Assembly (NCBI GenBank): GCA_002104985.1 | Contig: MCGO01000125.1 | Location: 54,213 to 118,212 of the forward strand | Length of the DNA stretch: 64,000 nt | Source: Rhizoclosmatium globosum | Taxonomy: Eukaryota > Chytridiomycota > Chytridiomycetes > Chytridiales > Chytriomycetaceae | Direction of reading: 5' to 3' | Shown: positions 46,023 to 58,600 of the stretch, piece by piece | Layout: each line of letters opens with the position of its first letter | Position numbering within the stretch: position 1 is the first letter of the stretch | Translations under genes and position numbers: made by a program | The notes under the pieces: generated by a model | Database searches by the model: none | Told to the model about the DNA's origin: nothing | What the model saw: the letters and a program-made list of their open reading frames with translations, nothing else

Positions 46023-48612
46023 CTATGTTGATGCAGCAGCGGCAGAAGGCGTTGCAGTCGCCGCAGGTGCAGGTGCAGGTCGTGGGGGAGGAATAGTAGC
46101 CTCGAAAACCACCTTCATCTCTCGCAGAGCCTCCATGAAGTTATAATGCATAATTTCGTTCTGCAAACGAAGTGAGCAGAGGTTAAACTGGAGAGAGTCA
46201 TTCTTGACCATGTAAGCAACACCATAGCCATCAGGAACGACTTGACCCCACCCGTATCCAACGAAGTATTCAGATGTAATTTGTGACGTCGAGAGAGTCC
46301 AGTGTGACGACAAAGCGTATGATGAGTCCTTGAAAATGGCTGGCTTTTCTTCTTTGGACTTGATGGATAGACGGAGACCAAGCAAGTGACGATCAACACC
46401 CTTTCCATCAGCAGCCAGTGCCATGTACGCAGATTGAGACGCAACCGCCTTTCTGCCAAGGATACCCTTTTCTTCAATTGACATATCATTGTCCTGCATA
46501 GCCTTGACCCACGCAACAGATTCCATAGAAACGCTACGACCAGTTTCAGTACGACCGTAAGCGTACTTCTTGGTTTGAGCAGACTCGTAAGTAGCAACGC
46601 AAGTACCATAAGTCTTGTAGTACGCCAATTGAATAGCCATCTGGGCATATGCATCTGGAGAACATCCAAGCTTCTTAATCAAGTTCTTGCCGTAGCCTTC
46701 GAAAACTACAACTTTCATATCGTGCTTTGCAACAAGGGCATCGAACTTTTGCTGCGCGATGGTGATTTCGCGCTTGAGAGAGTTGGACAGTTCGAATTCA
46801 AGCTTCTTTGGCGGTGAGATTTTGGATCCAGAAGGAGTGCCGTGATTCAGCTTTCCCTTGTCAAGGCTAATTTAACGAATTTAGAATTTGGCAAGGTTAC
46901 TAAAGTTCAAGTTACCTTTCCATAATGAACTCGCACATTCTCGAAGTGGGTGTGGCATCCATCATTGAGTGTTCGCCGTTGAAACCAGCTACTCCATTAT
47001 CAAAGATGATGAATTGAACAGACTTATCAAAGAATCTGTTGCGACCGTCTCCAACCCAACAAGACTTGGCTCTCTACGAACACTGTATCAGTAATCCTAC
47101 AAATCTAAATAACAGAAACAGTTACTTGGTCGTATGTGACAGGTTTGGTGTCGTCAAGGCAAACAACAAAAGCAGCCGTCTCAATTCTATCCAAGGATGA
47201 TCTGTTCTTTGGGGAAGCGGCCAACAAATCCTTGCGGACACGAGTCCATGTGTCACGATCTTGAGTAGTCAGAGAGCCAACTGGAGTTTCCTTATCGTTA
47301 CCAGCAAGCTTGTATACAGCTTCGATTTGGCTGAAAGGTAATGAACTGATGAGTAACATACCAACCAATCAAACGAAATACTCACGCTTCAATTTCGGAG
47401 GTAGAAAGCTGTCTACCATCAATGACGAGTTCAATGGTAAAGAATTTGTTGTTTCTAATCACAACAATGTGGTTGTTGGTGTGTGGGTTCGAGTTACGAG
47501 TTCCATCCTCAATAGCCTTGGGAATACGAGTAGAGTTGAACAAGTACTTGTATTGATGAGCACAGAGAGGAGCTTTACGGGCCATATCTGGTTCAAGTTC
47601 CTCAGTAACGACAAGACGACGGAACTCCATGGCACCCGTGATGATTTCAGCAGCACGAGCGGCAGGCTTGTTCATTAAACGCTTGTCATCCACGAAGCAG
47701 AAGAAGTAGTTGACGAAGACCTGAGGAATAACGACATAGATAAGAACCTTACTCCCAAATAGTGCCACACAGGCAAGAACATTCAAAAACACCTACCACT
47801 ACAGGGTCTCTGTATCCCATGTACGCATACGAGTTCCACCAATCAATCAACCAACTAGTGGTCTTAGAGGCGTCATGCTCAAGCAAGCGTTTTTGCAACT
47901 CTTCACCCCTTCCTCCAGGTTGCAAGAACTCCTCAACGGCCTTCACAGTTGCCTCGTATTCCTTATCACCGACAAGTGGGCGGACTGTCTTGAGGTACAA
48001 GGAGCAAGTTTCTTGGAGAGTTGGGACAGGGAGCTGCATCAAGATCTGAGTCAGCGGACTCGAATCATCATGACGTGAAACACAAGAGACACACCTTTGG
48101 AAGATCCTTTTGTTTGGCATATAGTTTACCGTTGGTGGGTATTTTGGTAGCAACGGCGGTTGATTCGGTTTCAGATACAGGTGGCTGAGGGGGCTGGTTG
48201 TAAGATGCATGCAAGACCTCGGCTGGGATTGGCTCGTCTTCCTCTTCTTCAACACATCCCACGGACTTGCTCTATGTTCCGTAGGTGTATCAGCAACGCA
48301 TTCAAGGGGGAGATAGTAATGTGAAGTACCAGAATCTTGACTTTCTGCAAGCGCTTGTAGACAACACTCAGGAGATTCATGATAATATAGAAATAGGCGG
48401 CAAGGCTTTTGAATAACGACGCTGGTTGAACTGCTAATTGGGTTGAGGTTGTGGGCTGAAACAGCGGGTATCAGAGATGCTTTTTTTTCTTCTTTGGCTG
48501 AGTCTCTGGCTTTCCTCACCTTGGCGTTATTAATGCTACTACTGCCGCCAGAACTGATTTCGCTGGTTTTCGGAATGGACGCGGCAGACGCTCTCTTTCT
48601 TGCTCCAGCCAT
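46023..48612 (-). CDS. Carnitine O-acetyltransferase paralogue without peroxisomal signal
   Basis: A multi-exon gene encoding a choline/carnitine acyltransferase. Landmarks: LPKLPVPTLQETCSLYLKTV, SWLIDWWNSYAYMGYRDPVV, AGFNGEHSMMDATPTSRM (catalytic His), FEGYGKNLIKKLGCSPDAYA, TYESAQTKKYAYGRTETGRS (carnitine-binding Tyr/Thr region) and LSTSQITSEYFVGYGWGQVV. It lacks the C-terminal AKL of its neighbour and ends in a Pro/Ala/Thr-rich tail. The N-terminal region is unlike the neighbour's: MAGARKRASAASIPKTSEIS, basic and Ser-rich, then an acidic/Pro-rich linker. The first intron junction near 48210-48380 could not be settled, and an in-frame ATG upstream of 48612 is possible. It may serve the cytosol or nucleus, as some yeast acetylcarnitine transferases do; that is inference. 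Tandem duplicate of the gene at 49112. Confidence 0.85.
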
Positions 48613-49111
48613 TTGTCGATTTCTTTTCTTCGCGGTGACAGATAACGACGGACCTGCGAAAAATTGCGTAACGAAAAAATCGTTTGGGGAAAGGAGCCAC
48701 TCAAGGACGCCTCTGAATTTTCTGCCCATGTGCTGAGTGAAGATAAGAAGAAAGGGGAGCAAGAAAAGCGTATGGTGCCACGTTCATCGAAACTAAATTG
48801 GGGAAAGCCAGATTATTGGCTGAACGTTTAATGGTTGCCGAACCTTACTTTTAGCCTTCCTTGCCCCCCAAGCTTCAACTGATAAGATATAAGCTTCAAG
48901 TTGATATCTCTTAATCTTTGATTCATTAATGTTTTATCTTTCACGCTACATTCCCTCTTTCTGCGAGTAAAGAAGCAATCTTGCATATAACAGCACAAAA
49001 AGATTCGTCCATGTATTATTAGAAACTCAAAGAGATCAAACGTAGAAATGAAGAGGAATAAAACCTTTCCCACCGAAAACCACAACGAGACAGAAATGAA
49101 AAAGAGGCAGT
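48613..49111. other. Intergenic region between the two carnitine acetyltransferases
   Basis: 499 bp. Holds the promoter of the first paralogue and the 3' UTR of the second; no separate gene was seen. Confidence 0.4.
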
Positions 49112-51743
49112 TTAAAGCTTCGCCTTTGGCGCTGGAGCAGTTGCCTCAAACACAACCTTCATCTCCCTCAACGCTTCCAAAAGGTTATACCGCATCTCCT
49201 CGTTCTGCAACTTCTGGCTCACCAAGTTGAACTGCAAAACGTTGTTGTTGACCATGTAAGCACATCCGTAACCGTCAGCAACAACTTCTCCCCAACCGTA
49301 ACCGTTGTAGTACTCAGACGAGATCTGGGAGGTGGACAAGTTCCAGTGCGACGAAAGGGCGTAGGATGGGTCAGTGAAAATGGTTGGCTTTGGCTCGTTT
49401 GGCTTGAGGAGGAGACGGAGACCGAGGAGGTGTCTGTCGACTCCCTTTCCGTCAACGGCTTTGGCCATGTATCCAGATTGAGCAGCAATGGCTTTACGAC
49501 CTAGTTCTCCCTTCTTTTGAGCCTGAATCACAAAACTTCGGTTAGTATGGACGTCAAGATAGGTCGCCTATTCAAAATTGAACTTACTGGAATGCTGGCA
49601 TCCTGCATAGCCTTTACCCAGGCAACAGACTCCAATGACACACTGCGACCAGTCTCAGTACGTCCGTAAGCGTACTTCTTAGTCTGGGCAGACTCGTAAG
49701 TCGCACGAGACACACCGTAAGTCTTGTAGTAAGCCAACTGAATCGCCATTTGGGCGTAAGCGTCTGGAGAACATCCAAGCTTCTTGATCAAGTTCTTTCC
49801 GTAACCTTCGAACACAACAACCTTGAGGTCGTGCTTTCCAACGAGCTCGGCAAACTTTTGCTCAGCGGTTGTGATTTCCTGCTTAATTTGAGGAGAGAGG
49901 TCCCAGGCGAGCTTTTGTGGGGTGGAGAGGGAGGTGGAGTTGCTAGTTCCGTGGTTGATCTTTCCCTTGTCGAGGCTACATTTGGAAAGAAGTGAGATAC
50001 TGGCTCAAAATTCTTGAGAATGAAGAAATTTACCTCTCCAAAACCCAGTCGCAAAGACGGGAAGTTGGGGTTGCATCCATCATGGAGTGTTCACCGTTGA
50101 ATCCAGCGACACCATTGTCGAAAACAATAAACTGGAAAGACTTGTCAAAGAATCGGTTCTTTCCGTCACCAACCCAACAAGCGTGGGATCTCTGTATAGA
50201 AGTTTAGTTAAAGAAATTCGATAGGCAGTCACAAACCTGTTCGTAAGAAACAGGCTTAGTGTCGTCCAAACAGACAACGAAAGAAGCAGATTCAATCTTG
50301 TCCAAAGAAGCCTTGTTCTTTGGAGAAGCAATCAACTGTTCGCGGATCTGTACAACAACCAGTCAGTACTTCCAAACTCCAATTCCAACAAAACCAAAAC
50401 AAATTACCTTGGCCCAAGAGTCACGATCTTGAGTAGTGAAAGCTCCTACAGCAGGCTCCTTGACATTTCCAGCCGCCTTATAAATCTTCTGCAACTGTGC
50501 CTCAATCTCGGCTGTGCTCAACTGACGACCATTCTCAACAAGTTCCAACACATAGAACTGGTTGTGACGCATCACGATAATGTGGTTGTTCGCACGAGGG
50601 TCTGAGTTTCTGGTCACGTCCTCAGGAATCTTTGGGATACGAGTTGAGTTGAAGAGGAATCTAGATTCACAACCCATGAGTAAGACCAAGTAACGAATAA
50701 TGTAATGGTTGTTTTACCTGTATTGGTGGGAACACAAGGGAGCCTTACGAGCCATGTCAGGCTCGAGTTGCTCACTCACAACCAGCTCCTTGAAGGCAAG
50801 AGCACCGGTAATCAATTCCGCAGCTCTTGCAGCTGGTTTGTTCAAGTACTGCTTCTTATCAACGAAACCTTATACAAAGTTTGATTTGTCAGATCCTAGT
50901 ATCACCTATAGTGACAAGAACAAAACCAAACTACTCACAGAAAAAGTAGTTGACCCAAACAACGACAGGGTCTCTGTATCCCATGTAAGCATACGAGTTC
51001 CACCAGTCAATGAGCCATGAGGTTGACTTTGACTTGTCGTGCTCGATAAGACGGGCTTGGAGCTCTTCACCCTTGCCGCCTGGCTTTTGGAACTCTTGAA
51101 CGGCGGCAACAGTTTTTGCGTAGGCCGCGTCGTCGACGAGAGGGCGGACGGTTTCGAGGTACAATGGAAGAGTTTCAGAGAGAGCAGGGACTGGAAGCTT
51201 TTGTGGTTTGGGGTAGATTGCGTGCGGTTAGATATTATGTTGAGACGTATATAGTACGAAATTTGGAAGGAGAGGGCAAGAAGAGGTTGGGTTTGAGTTT
51301 GAGTTTGTGGCGCGAGGGTTCGTAATAGCTGTTGTTTCCCCATCCGCCGTTCCAGATGGCCACCAAATCGACTCTCTGACGCTTAAGATATAGTTGGTTG
51401 GATTGCAATTGTGTAGCAGGAGTATCCTGAGACTGACAGCACCAGGGACTAAAATGAGAGAATGACCAGATAGTTATCTGGTCAAGACCGGCCATAAGAC
51501 ACACCTTTGGAAGGCTCGATTGAGAGCGGTACAATGGCCCTGGAGCGTTTGAGGACGAAGGCATGCGAGTTACAGTTGCGGTTGAGAAACGGGCAGTGGC
51601 TTTGAATAGGGGAGTTGGCTGTCTCACAGACTGAGAAAGAAGCAGCGATCGGATCTGTTAAAGAGGAAGAGGGCGGAGTCAGTTCAACGCGTGCCGGAAG
51701 AAAGCGCGAAAACGAGGGACCGGAAGCAAAAAACACGGACCAT
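49112..51743 (-). CDS. CAT2: Carnitine O-acetyltransferase, putative mitochondrial/peroxisomal dual targeting
   Basis: Same fold as the paralogue: PALSETLPLYLETVRPLVDD, GFNGEHSMMDATPTSRLCDW (catalytic His), the FEGYGKNLIKKLGCSPDAYA block, TYESAQTKKYAYGRTETGRS and LSTSQISSEYYNGYGWGEV. The C-terminus ends KAKL, a PTS1 peroxisomal signal. The N-terminus read from ATG 51741-51743, spliced over an 86-nt intron (51655-51740), is MIRSLLLSQSVRQPTPLF, a typical mitochondrial presequence; the first exon would then contribute only the Met codon. A second in-frame ATG at 51562-51564 (MPSSSN) would give a form without the presequence. Yeast Cat2 uses the same logic: long form to mitochondria, short form to peroxisomes. 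Exchanges acetyl groups between CoA and carnitine for transport. Confidence 0.88.
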
Positions 51744-52078
51744 TGTGATGAATCTGTCGCTTTTTTTCGTTGGGAAACTCGCAAAGCACGTGGGGGGCGT
51801 TGACAGCATTATCATTGCCTCTGATAACAGTGGGAGACAATTGTTATTGCGGTATTCGTGTTGAACGCGTGGCAAATGCGTGGATATCGGTAAAAGTGCA
51901 CTTCAAATAGAAGGCATTAATTCTGCCAGACTCTCGTAATTTAAAGGAACATTATTCATTCACGGATATATCTATTAAAATGAAGTAAGATCTTTCTTTA
52001 GAATTTCTTTCTCTTCGTTTGTTCTCATTTCTCTTGTCTGTTTTCTCTTTTTCTGGTCAGTGTTCTTGTTCAACAAAA
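51744..52078. promoter_or_regulatory. Divergent promoter region, CAT2-like / uS2m
   Basis: 335 bp between two outward-facing starts of genes for organellar proteins. AT-rich middle (about 51890-51990). No specific site is claimed. Confidence 0.4.
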
Positions 52079-53032
52079 ATGGCGGCAACACCAACCCAAC
52101 GACTTCTGCGGCTTCTCCCAACACAATCCCTTCCCCGGGTAGTACCACCAAGTAGCCGAAGCAGCAGCAGCACTGACCACGTGAACCACGCGCTGTCAGT
52201 GTCCGGACTGATGGCAGCGAATGCGCACCTTGGAGCATCGAGCACGAGACAGCACGCGAACATGCTCCGATTCGTGCACGGCGTTCGAGGCGGCGTGTCC
52301 GTGCTCAACTTGGACGCAACGCTGGCCGCCCTCCGCCGCGCCTGTGCCGTGGCCGCAGCGGTCGCCCCAACAAACATTGTCTTTGTCGGAACGAGACGGG
52401 CAATCCACAGAATTGCTGCTGATGCCGCCCTTGCTTCTGGTGCGGCTTTCGTGACTAAGTGGGTCGGCGGTTCCCTGACAAACAAGGAGCGTGTCCTCAA
52501 ACGATCCGTCAGATTCGACCCTGACAGAGTCACTCAACTGCAGACAGACGATAAAGATGTGCTGGATCGACAGCCGAGAGTGAAGTTGCCGGACTTGGTT
52601 ATCTTGCTCGACATGAACAACAACTTGCATGCTGTCAGAGAGGCAAACCAACTCAACATTCCCATCATTGCAATCACAGACTCAGACTGCGACCCCAATC
52701 TTGTTCAGTACCCTATCCCTGCAAACGATGACTCTCTCTCCTCAGTCGGCTTGATTGCTGGTCTCTTGTCAAAAGCCATCAGTGACGGTGCCGCCATTCG
52801 TGCCGCTCGTCCTCCTCGTGCTCCACGTTCTGACAGAGATGCCCGATCAAACTCTGAAAGCAGCAACAGCAGCAACAACTACAATAACAACAAACGTGCC
52901 TCCGCTCGGGATCAGCCTCCCCGCGACCAATTAGGAAGCAAATCCCAGCGTGCTCCAAAACAACAAAGCACTGAAGCTTCAACTGCTTCAGCACCAAAAC
53001 CATCGTCGACTGTAGCCTCAACGAGTGAATGA
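52079..53032 (+). CDS. MRP4: Mitochondrial small-subunit ribosomal protein uS2
   Basis: Single exon, 317 aa. The start MAATPTQRLLRLLPTQSLPR is basic and hydrophobic, as expected of a presequence. The uS2 fold is clear: ANAHLGASSTRQHANMLRFV (start of the domain), GVSVLNLDATLAALRRA, NIVFVGTRRAIHRIA, KWVGGSLTNKERVLKR, KLPDLVILLDMNNNLHAVRE, and NIPIIAITDSDCDPNLVQYP with IPANDDSLSSVGLIAGLL. About 85 C-terminal residues are a disordered Arg/Ser/Asn-rich extension (with NNYNNNKR). Nothing suggests a second cytosolic role. Confidence 0.94.
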   Translation: MAATPTQRLLRLLPTQSLPRVVPPSSRSSSSTDHVNHALSVSGLMAANAHLGASSTRQHANMLRFVHGVRGGVSVLNLDATLAALRRACAVAAAVAPTNIVFVGTRRAIHRIAADAALASGAAFVTKWVGGSLTNKERVLKRSVRFDPDRVTQLQTDDKDVLDRQPRVKLPDLVILLDMNNNLHAVREANQLNIPIIAITDSDCDPNLVQYPIPANDDSLSSVGLIAGLLSKAISDGAAIRAARPPRAPRSDRDARSNSESSNSSNNYNNNKRASARDQPPRDQLGSKSQRAPKQQSTEASTASAPKPSSTVASTSE

Positions 53033-53137
53033 GAACTATGTTGGAATCAAAATGGATGATGATGGGGGGTAAACTGAGATGAAGGTGTTTGGAAGTCACC
53101 AATAAACTGTATTGACGTTTATTCTTCCATAAAAGGG

Positions 53138-55600
53138 ATGTGGATTTTAGAAGGGATCAGCGAGGCAGCCAAAGGTGTGCCATTCCAAGGCAACCACCAC
53201 CGCATCTAACACAACAGGTACGCAGGAATCAAAGTGTTCCTAAGCCGTGCAAAGGGATCGTACACAGTTGGACGCCTGGGCACTTCGGATATCGTTGTTG
53301 ACTTTGACAAGTCCGTCTCGCGCACACACGCAACGCTCCGGGTCTCAGCAACGGTTGGTGTATTCATCTCTTTCTCTGATTAATTGATACGGCTGAATTG
53401 GTCCATTAACGTGGACACTCTCAGCGACTCGAGTTTGTGGACGGCGGCTCACGGCTCGGCTCCTTCATCAACAGCGCACGTGTCCCTAACGCAAATCCAG
53501 TTGAATTAAAAGACGGGGATGAACTTCGACTAGGGGCCGGTCTTTCAGTCTTTCGGTGTGTGGGACTTGAGCTTGGATTGATAGGTAGTATGACTCAACC
53601 ACTTCCCATCAGCATTAAGCACAAGCCGGTCGTTATCGTATTCTCTGGCGTGAAATCATCCGTAAAAGATGACTTGTCTGCTCGTGCGGAAGCGTTGGGC
53701 TTCAAAGTATCAAAAGACTTTGAGCCTGAATGCACGCATCTAGTCATGACCTCCCTCAAAATTACAATGAAGACTGTTCAAGCTGTTGCTCATGGAACGC
53801 ATATCGGTATGTCTTAATTTGGGTGCGAAAACTGGTTTAATAACTAAATGATTCTGCATAATCAGTCACTGACGTCTGGCTCAAGACCCTGGATGCTAAT
53901 TCAAAGACCTCACCTTACACATATCCTAACGAAATTGATTATACCCCCGCTGTCAAGGAAGAAAATATGACTGGAGAGCAGTTTATTCCGAATCCAAGAA
54001 GGAAACAGTTATTTGAGAATCACCAGTTCTTGTTCTTTGACAAAGAAGACGTGAGTTCTATCCCGTTCGTTTTACAAATTGTGCTCAATATAGGTTTCAG
54101 ATTGATATTTTCAGCCCTGTCGTCTCCGCCTGTGCTGGAACAGTAGTTGATTGCACAGACATAACCGACTCGAAGTCGGATATTATCAGCGTTGTAAAAC
54201 AAAACAAATCTCCGTTCGTTGTTGCACTGGATCCGGATGACGAACGATTCAAAGATGTCGTGTCAGATGTAAACACTAAGGATTCCATCATCTATTCCCT
54301 GCTCTACGCAACTCTTGACGATCATTTGAAACTCAGTACTTTGATTCCTCAGCATGAAGCAACTCCCCTTGAACCTACGCCCGCTCCTGCCCCTGTTCTT
54401 GCGGGAAATTTCAATGGCGGCAATAATTGTTGTAACAACGACGATGACGACGACGATGATGACGACTTATTTCAAGATTTGTTTAAAAAGAAGGGAGCGT
54501 CGACAAAAACAAAATCCGAACATACCCAAGTGCCACAAACACAACAACGGAAGACGCAGCAACCGTTTTACGTGCAGTCTGTAATCAGTCAAGTAGAAGC
54601 GTCACTTGTTGACCCAACACAGCAGTTGTTCCCTTCAACTGCAGCGTCCTCATCATCCAACGTTCCTGAATCAATTCCTTCAAAGCAGTCAAATTTGCTC
54701 GCAAGTCGTCTTGGATTCACTTCAACACCTGCAGTTAAACCACCACCACCTGTCACTATTCCTAGTACAGCTACTGTAAAAGTCACTGCTCCAGCAGCAC
54801 TCCCGAAACCAACACAAGCATTTCCACAACAAATAGCTATCCCCATTCCACAACTAAAACAACCAACTGTCGCTCGAGCACCCTCAAACCTTTCAAAACA
54901 AACTCAAGTCAAAACATCAGCGTCTCAACTCCTCAAAGTGACTGAACGTCCTGCTTATACTATTGAAGACAATGCAGATACTGCCATGAGTCAAAATATT
55001 GAAGAGGTGGAAGATGAAATTGAGCCAAATTCTGTGATCCTTGAAAATGTAGTGGTTGCTGACAGCCCCCCTCCTCCCCAACATCGTCATGGGAACTCAA
55101 ATTCAACCACAAAGAGATCAATTGAGGTCGACACAGAACAAGATGATGCTGTTTTCCCGGCTGCCAAAAAACCAAAAGTCGCAGTTGCAAGTGGCGCTTC
55201 TGCATTGGAGGTTGTAGGGTTACCTGTCCCCAAAAAGGCGTTGCCAAAACCAGACACCAAAGCTGTTGGAAAAGGGAAAGAGAAGGAGGTTGCAGTTGCT
55301 CCACCACCGCGACAGTTTAAAAATGGGGCAAAGTTGATTATGGCGTCCAAGAAAGAGGGGTCTGGAAGTTGTGCGCGTGATGAGGGAACTCAGAAAGAAA
55401 GTGAGGTGAAAGAGGAGGATGAGGATGAGTTTGTTGATGGTGGTGTTGTTGTGGAAGAAATGGATGGTATGATAGTTGTACCTGACAAAGGAAAGGCTCC
55501 TGTGACTGTGTATACTGGACAGAACTACAAGCCATTCCGTAAGAACTTGCCAGGAATTGTGCAGATACAGCGGAGGCCTATTGCAATGGAGCTTGTATAA
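53138..55600 (+). CDS. NBS1: Nibrin/NBS1 (Mre11-Rad50 complex subunit)
   Basis: Exon 1 encodes MWILEGISEAAK, like the MW start of nibrin. Spliced to GIKVFLSRAKGSYTVGRLG, the FHA domain continues with TSDIVVDFDKSVSRTHATL (phosphothreonine-binding Arg/Ser/His positions). Next comes the first BRCT (KPVVIVFSGVKSSVKDDLSA, DFEPECTHLVMTSL, VTDVWLKTL) and a second BRCT-like region (FQIDIFSPVVSACAGTVV). About 400 disordered residues follow, including a long Asp run and Pro/Gln-rich stretches. The Mre11-binding element near the end is QNYKPFRKNL, like the N-F-K-x-F of other nibrins. No clear acidic C-terminal ATM/Tel1-binding box follows. Internal introns lie near 53357-53426, 53806-53866, 54051-54098. 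Nuclear DNA double-strand-break sensor. Confidence 0.85.
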
Positions 55601-55649
55601 CAAAATAAGATGTATTGAACAAGTAATAAAATGTATTTTTTAAATGACT

Positions 55650-58600
55650 TTAAAGGAATCCATAAGTACGTATAAAGTAAGCTCCAAAGAGTGTGCGTTT
55701 GTTGACAATGTCCTCAGACGACATTTCTCCCCTGAGTTTGATTGCATCTTTACTCTTTATAAAGTGTCTGGCAAAAGCCTGACTTTGAGTGAGAGTTGAT
55801 GGTAGACTTGTTGCCATGGTGATTCCAATGCCATTCAAATAATTGTAACCAGCCAATAGTTTTGCCTGGTCCAACAGTCTTTGGCCTTGTTCACCTTCAA
55901 TCTCTGTTAAAGAAACAATAATATTTGGTGGGCTTGCGATACGTGCAACACTGACAGGATCCAGTGAAAGTCCTTTATCAATTAGGATTCCAGCCGTTGA
56001 ACCCTCAATCCCTGTACTGATCTCATTTGCATTCATGACTCCTGTTTGATGCTCAAACTTCAGTGTACCAGGAAGTTGAGAGCCAAAAAAATCCTCAGGA
56101 AGGTCACAAGATGAAAATGCTTTGATGGTACTAATCTCAAATTTGTCTGAGGATGCGGCAGCATCTGCTCCCCCACCCTTTCCTTTCTTTGCAGGTTTTT
56201 CTGCAGATACTGGTTCTGATGAATAACCAGGATTGAATTTGATTCTGGTCAAGAGATAAGGAAGTCCTGTCATTGAAGTTTCAGATTCAAGGTTCACTTC
56301 AGTTTTTCATCAATCTTACCAAACTCAAATGATGTTGTAGTTGCTAAGTTTTTGACACGTAATACAATATCTAGTGGCAGTAGCTCCAGAATGGGATCAC
56401 AACATATGACACAGTGACCTTGATCAATCTCTTCAGGTTCAGTGGAAACAGTTTTTGCTCCTTTCTTCTTTGAGTCTGCCTTCTCTGTAGACTTGGTACT
56501 AGGCTCAATTTCTGGTCTTTGATTTAGGGCCACAGATCATAGGAAGAAAAACTTACCCAACAGCTTCAAAATTGGTTGTAAATATTGGTAAATATCTTCA
56601 ACTATTTGTGTATCTGGGACTGCACCGACTCCTATGCTTGCCTGAAGCATTTTGACTCTTTCAATCATGAGATTAATACACTGAATTTCTACTGGAAAGT
56701 GGATGTTTGCAATACTAAAGTCTTCAAGTGGGGACTTTGACTTTCCATCCTTGATTCTATACACAAAAGCACCAAATAGACAGGATTTATCAGATGAGTG
56801 TTGTAGAATCAAGACTTTCACATTCTTTGGGATATCTGATAAAAGTTCAGGTGTAATATGAAATGGCTGAACTCTTTTATATGCTTGATTGTGTTGAAGA
56901 GCCATGGTTTGCCTTTGATGAGCCTCATTCACTGTCCCAAGGGATAGCTCACTCTTTGGCTGAGGGTTTAGCTCTTCAAAAAGTTTTGATAAATAGCTCC
57001 AGTAGTGACAAGATTGAAGTAGAGATAAATGTGCCAAACGACTGAACTCATCACTGTTTGTGCCATGGCTCAGAAGTTCTTCTGTACAATCTCTGGCAAC
57101 ATTAATATTTCCATTCTGTACAGCCAGTTTAAGGGCTCGAGTAAATTGGAGTTGGCAGATTCTTAAGTGTTCACTTGCTTGTTCCAAGTTTTCACCCATC
57201 AACCTTTGGTATTGGATTTTGTGGCATAAGCCCAATATTCTCCGGCCTTCAATTTGGAGATTTTGTGGTAAACTAGCAATGATTCTTGTTAAATTTGTAA
57301 TGACTTTGCCAATGGCATCTTCTTGAACTTCAATCCAACGTTCTGAGAGTGATGTTTCTCCTTCAGGAATGAAATGCTCCTCAATCATGACTTCAATTGT
57401 TCTGTGACTGTAATCAATCAAATCTCCCTCTTGAGAAATCTGGAATAACAAAGCGGCAGATTCTAGTGCCACATTGTAACCCATCAGGAACCAAGACTGA
57501 GTTTTCTCCACCATTTTCATTGTTTCACACAGTTCTTGGCATTCCTCTAAATAATCATAGCAGAGCAGAAGGTTTTTGGCCAGATCTCTGCCTTGAAGTT
57601 TGCTTGACTTTTGACGTATAAACTTGGCATGCCAAAAGAGGGTTTCTGCTCCCTGCATACAAAGATCCATAGAGCTTGTAAGTTTCACACAGGCAGAAAA
57701 TGATTCTTCAATTTGCATTGAAGAGTTTTCCTCATAATATGCTGTGAGAAGTTTGTACTTTACTTGCCATAGCATCAGTTCTAATCTGGGATTCTTTTGG
57801 ACTAACTCCATACTCTTTGTAATCAATTCAAGGAAATTGTTTGTAGATTTCTGAAGATACTGACTTCCACTTTTACACACCAATCTATGAATAAACTTTG
57901 TGAAAAGAATAGCCTGCTTGAGATTCTCAACTTTAAATAAGTCCATAAGTCCTTCATCACCATTACTTATCCAGCTCAACAATGAACTGACGTAGAGGGC
58001 TTCTGAGTTCTTTGAGAGAACAGGAATCCATTGAATCAAGAGGTTATTAGCTCTCAAAACATCTCCATAGTGAATCAACAGATTTGCTTTAAGCAGAATA
58101 ATGCTTTCAGTGCTAAGTGAAAAACCTATATCACATCCTGAACTGAAGTCATTCCAAATAGGAGCAAGATAATCAATGCTATTCTCCGAACTTTGGTAAA
58201 GCTTTCTAAATTTTGCTGCAAGCTCAACATAAAACAGTTTACTGTAAATTATGGCAGTATATAGCTGTACAGCTGACTGCATGAACTGAGGCTGTTTTGA
58301 GTCAATGCACATGGTAGTGACCAAGTTTGTAATGGCCAACAACGGAACACACTGCTGAAGTTGGCCAAATTCCTCAAACTGAGATACCATATAGAATAAA
58401 CAGCTTAAGAGCTGACGAGGATTGGTGATTGACAATTTGCAAAATATACTAAGATTGGTGGTATTTGCAAACATATCTTTAGCTAGTTGTGACCATTCAT
58501 ATCCCACCCAGTTTTCCAAAGTTTTCAAACCAGGAGACTCATGTTTCTCAGAGGGTGTGGCAGATCTGCTTTTTGCATCCAATATTGGCTTCTCCTTTAT

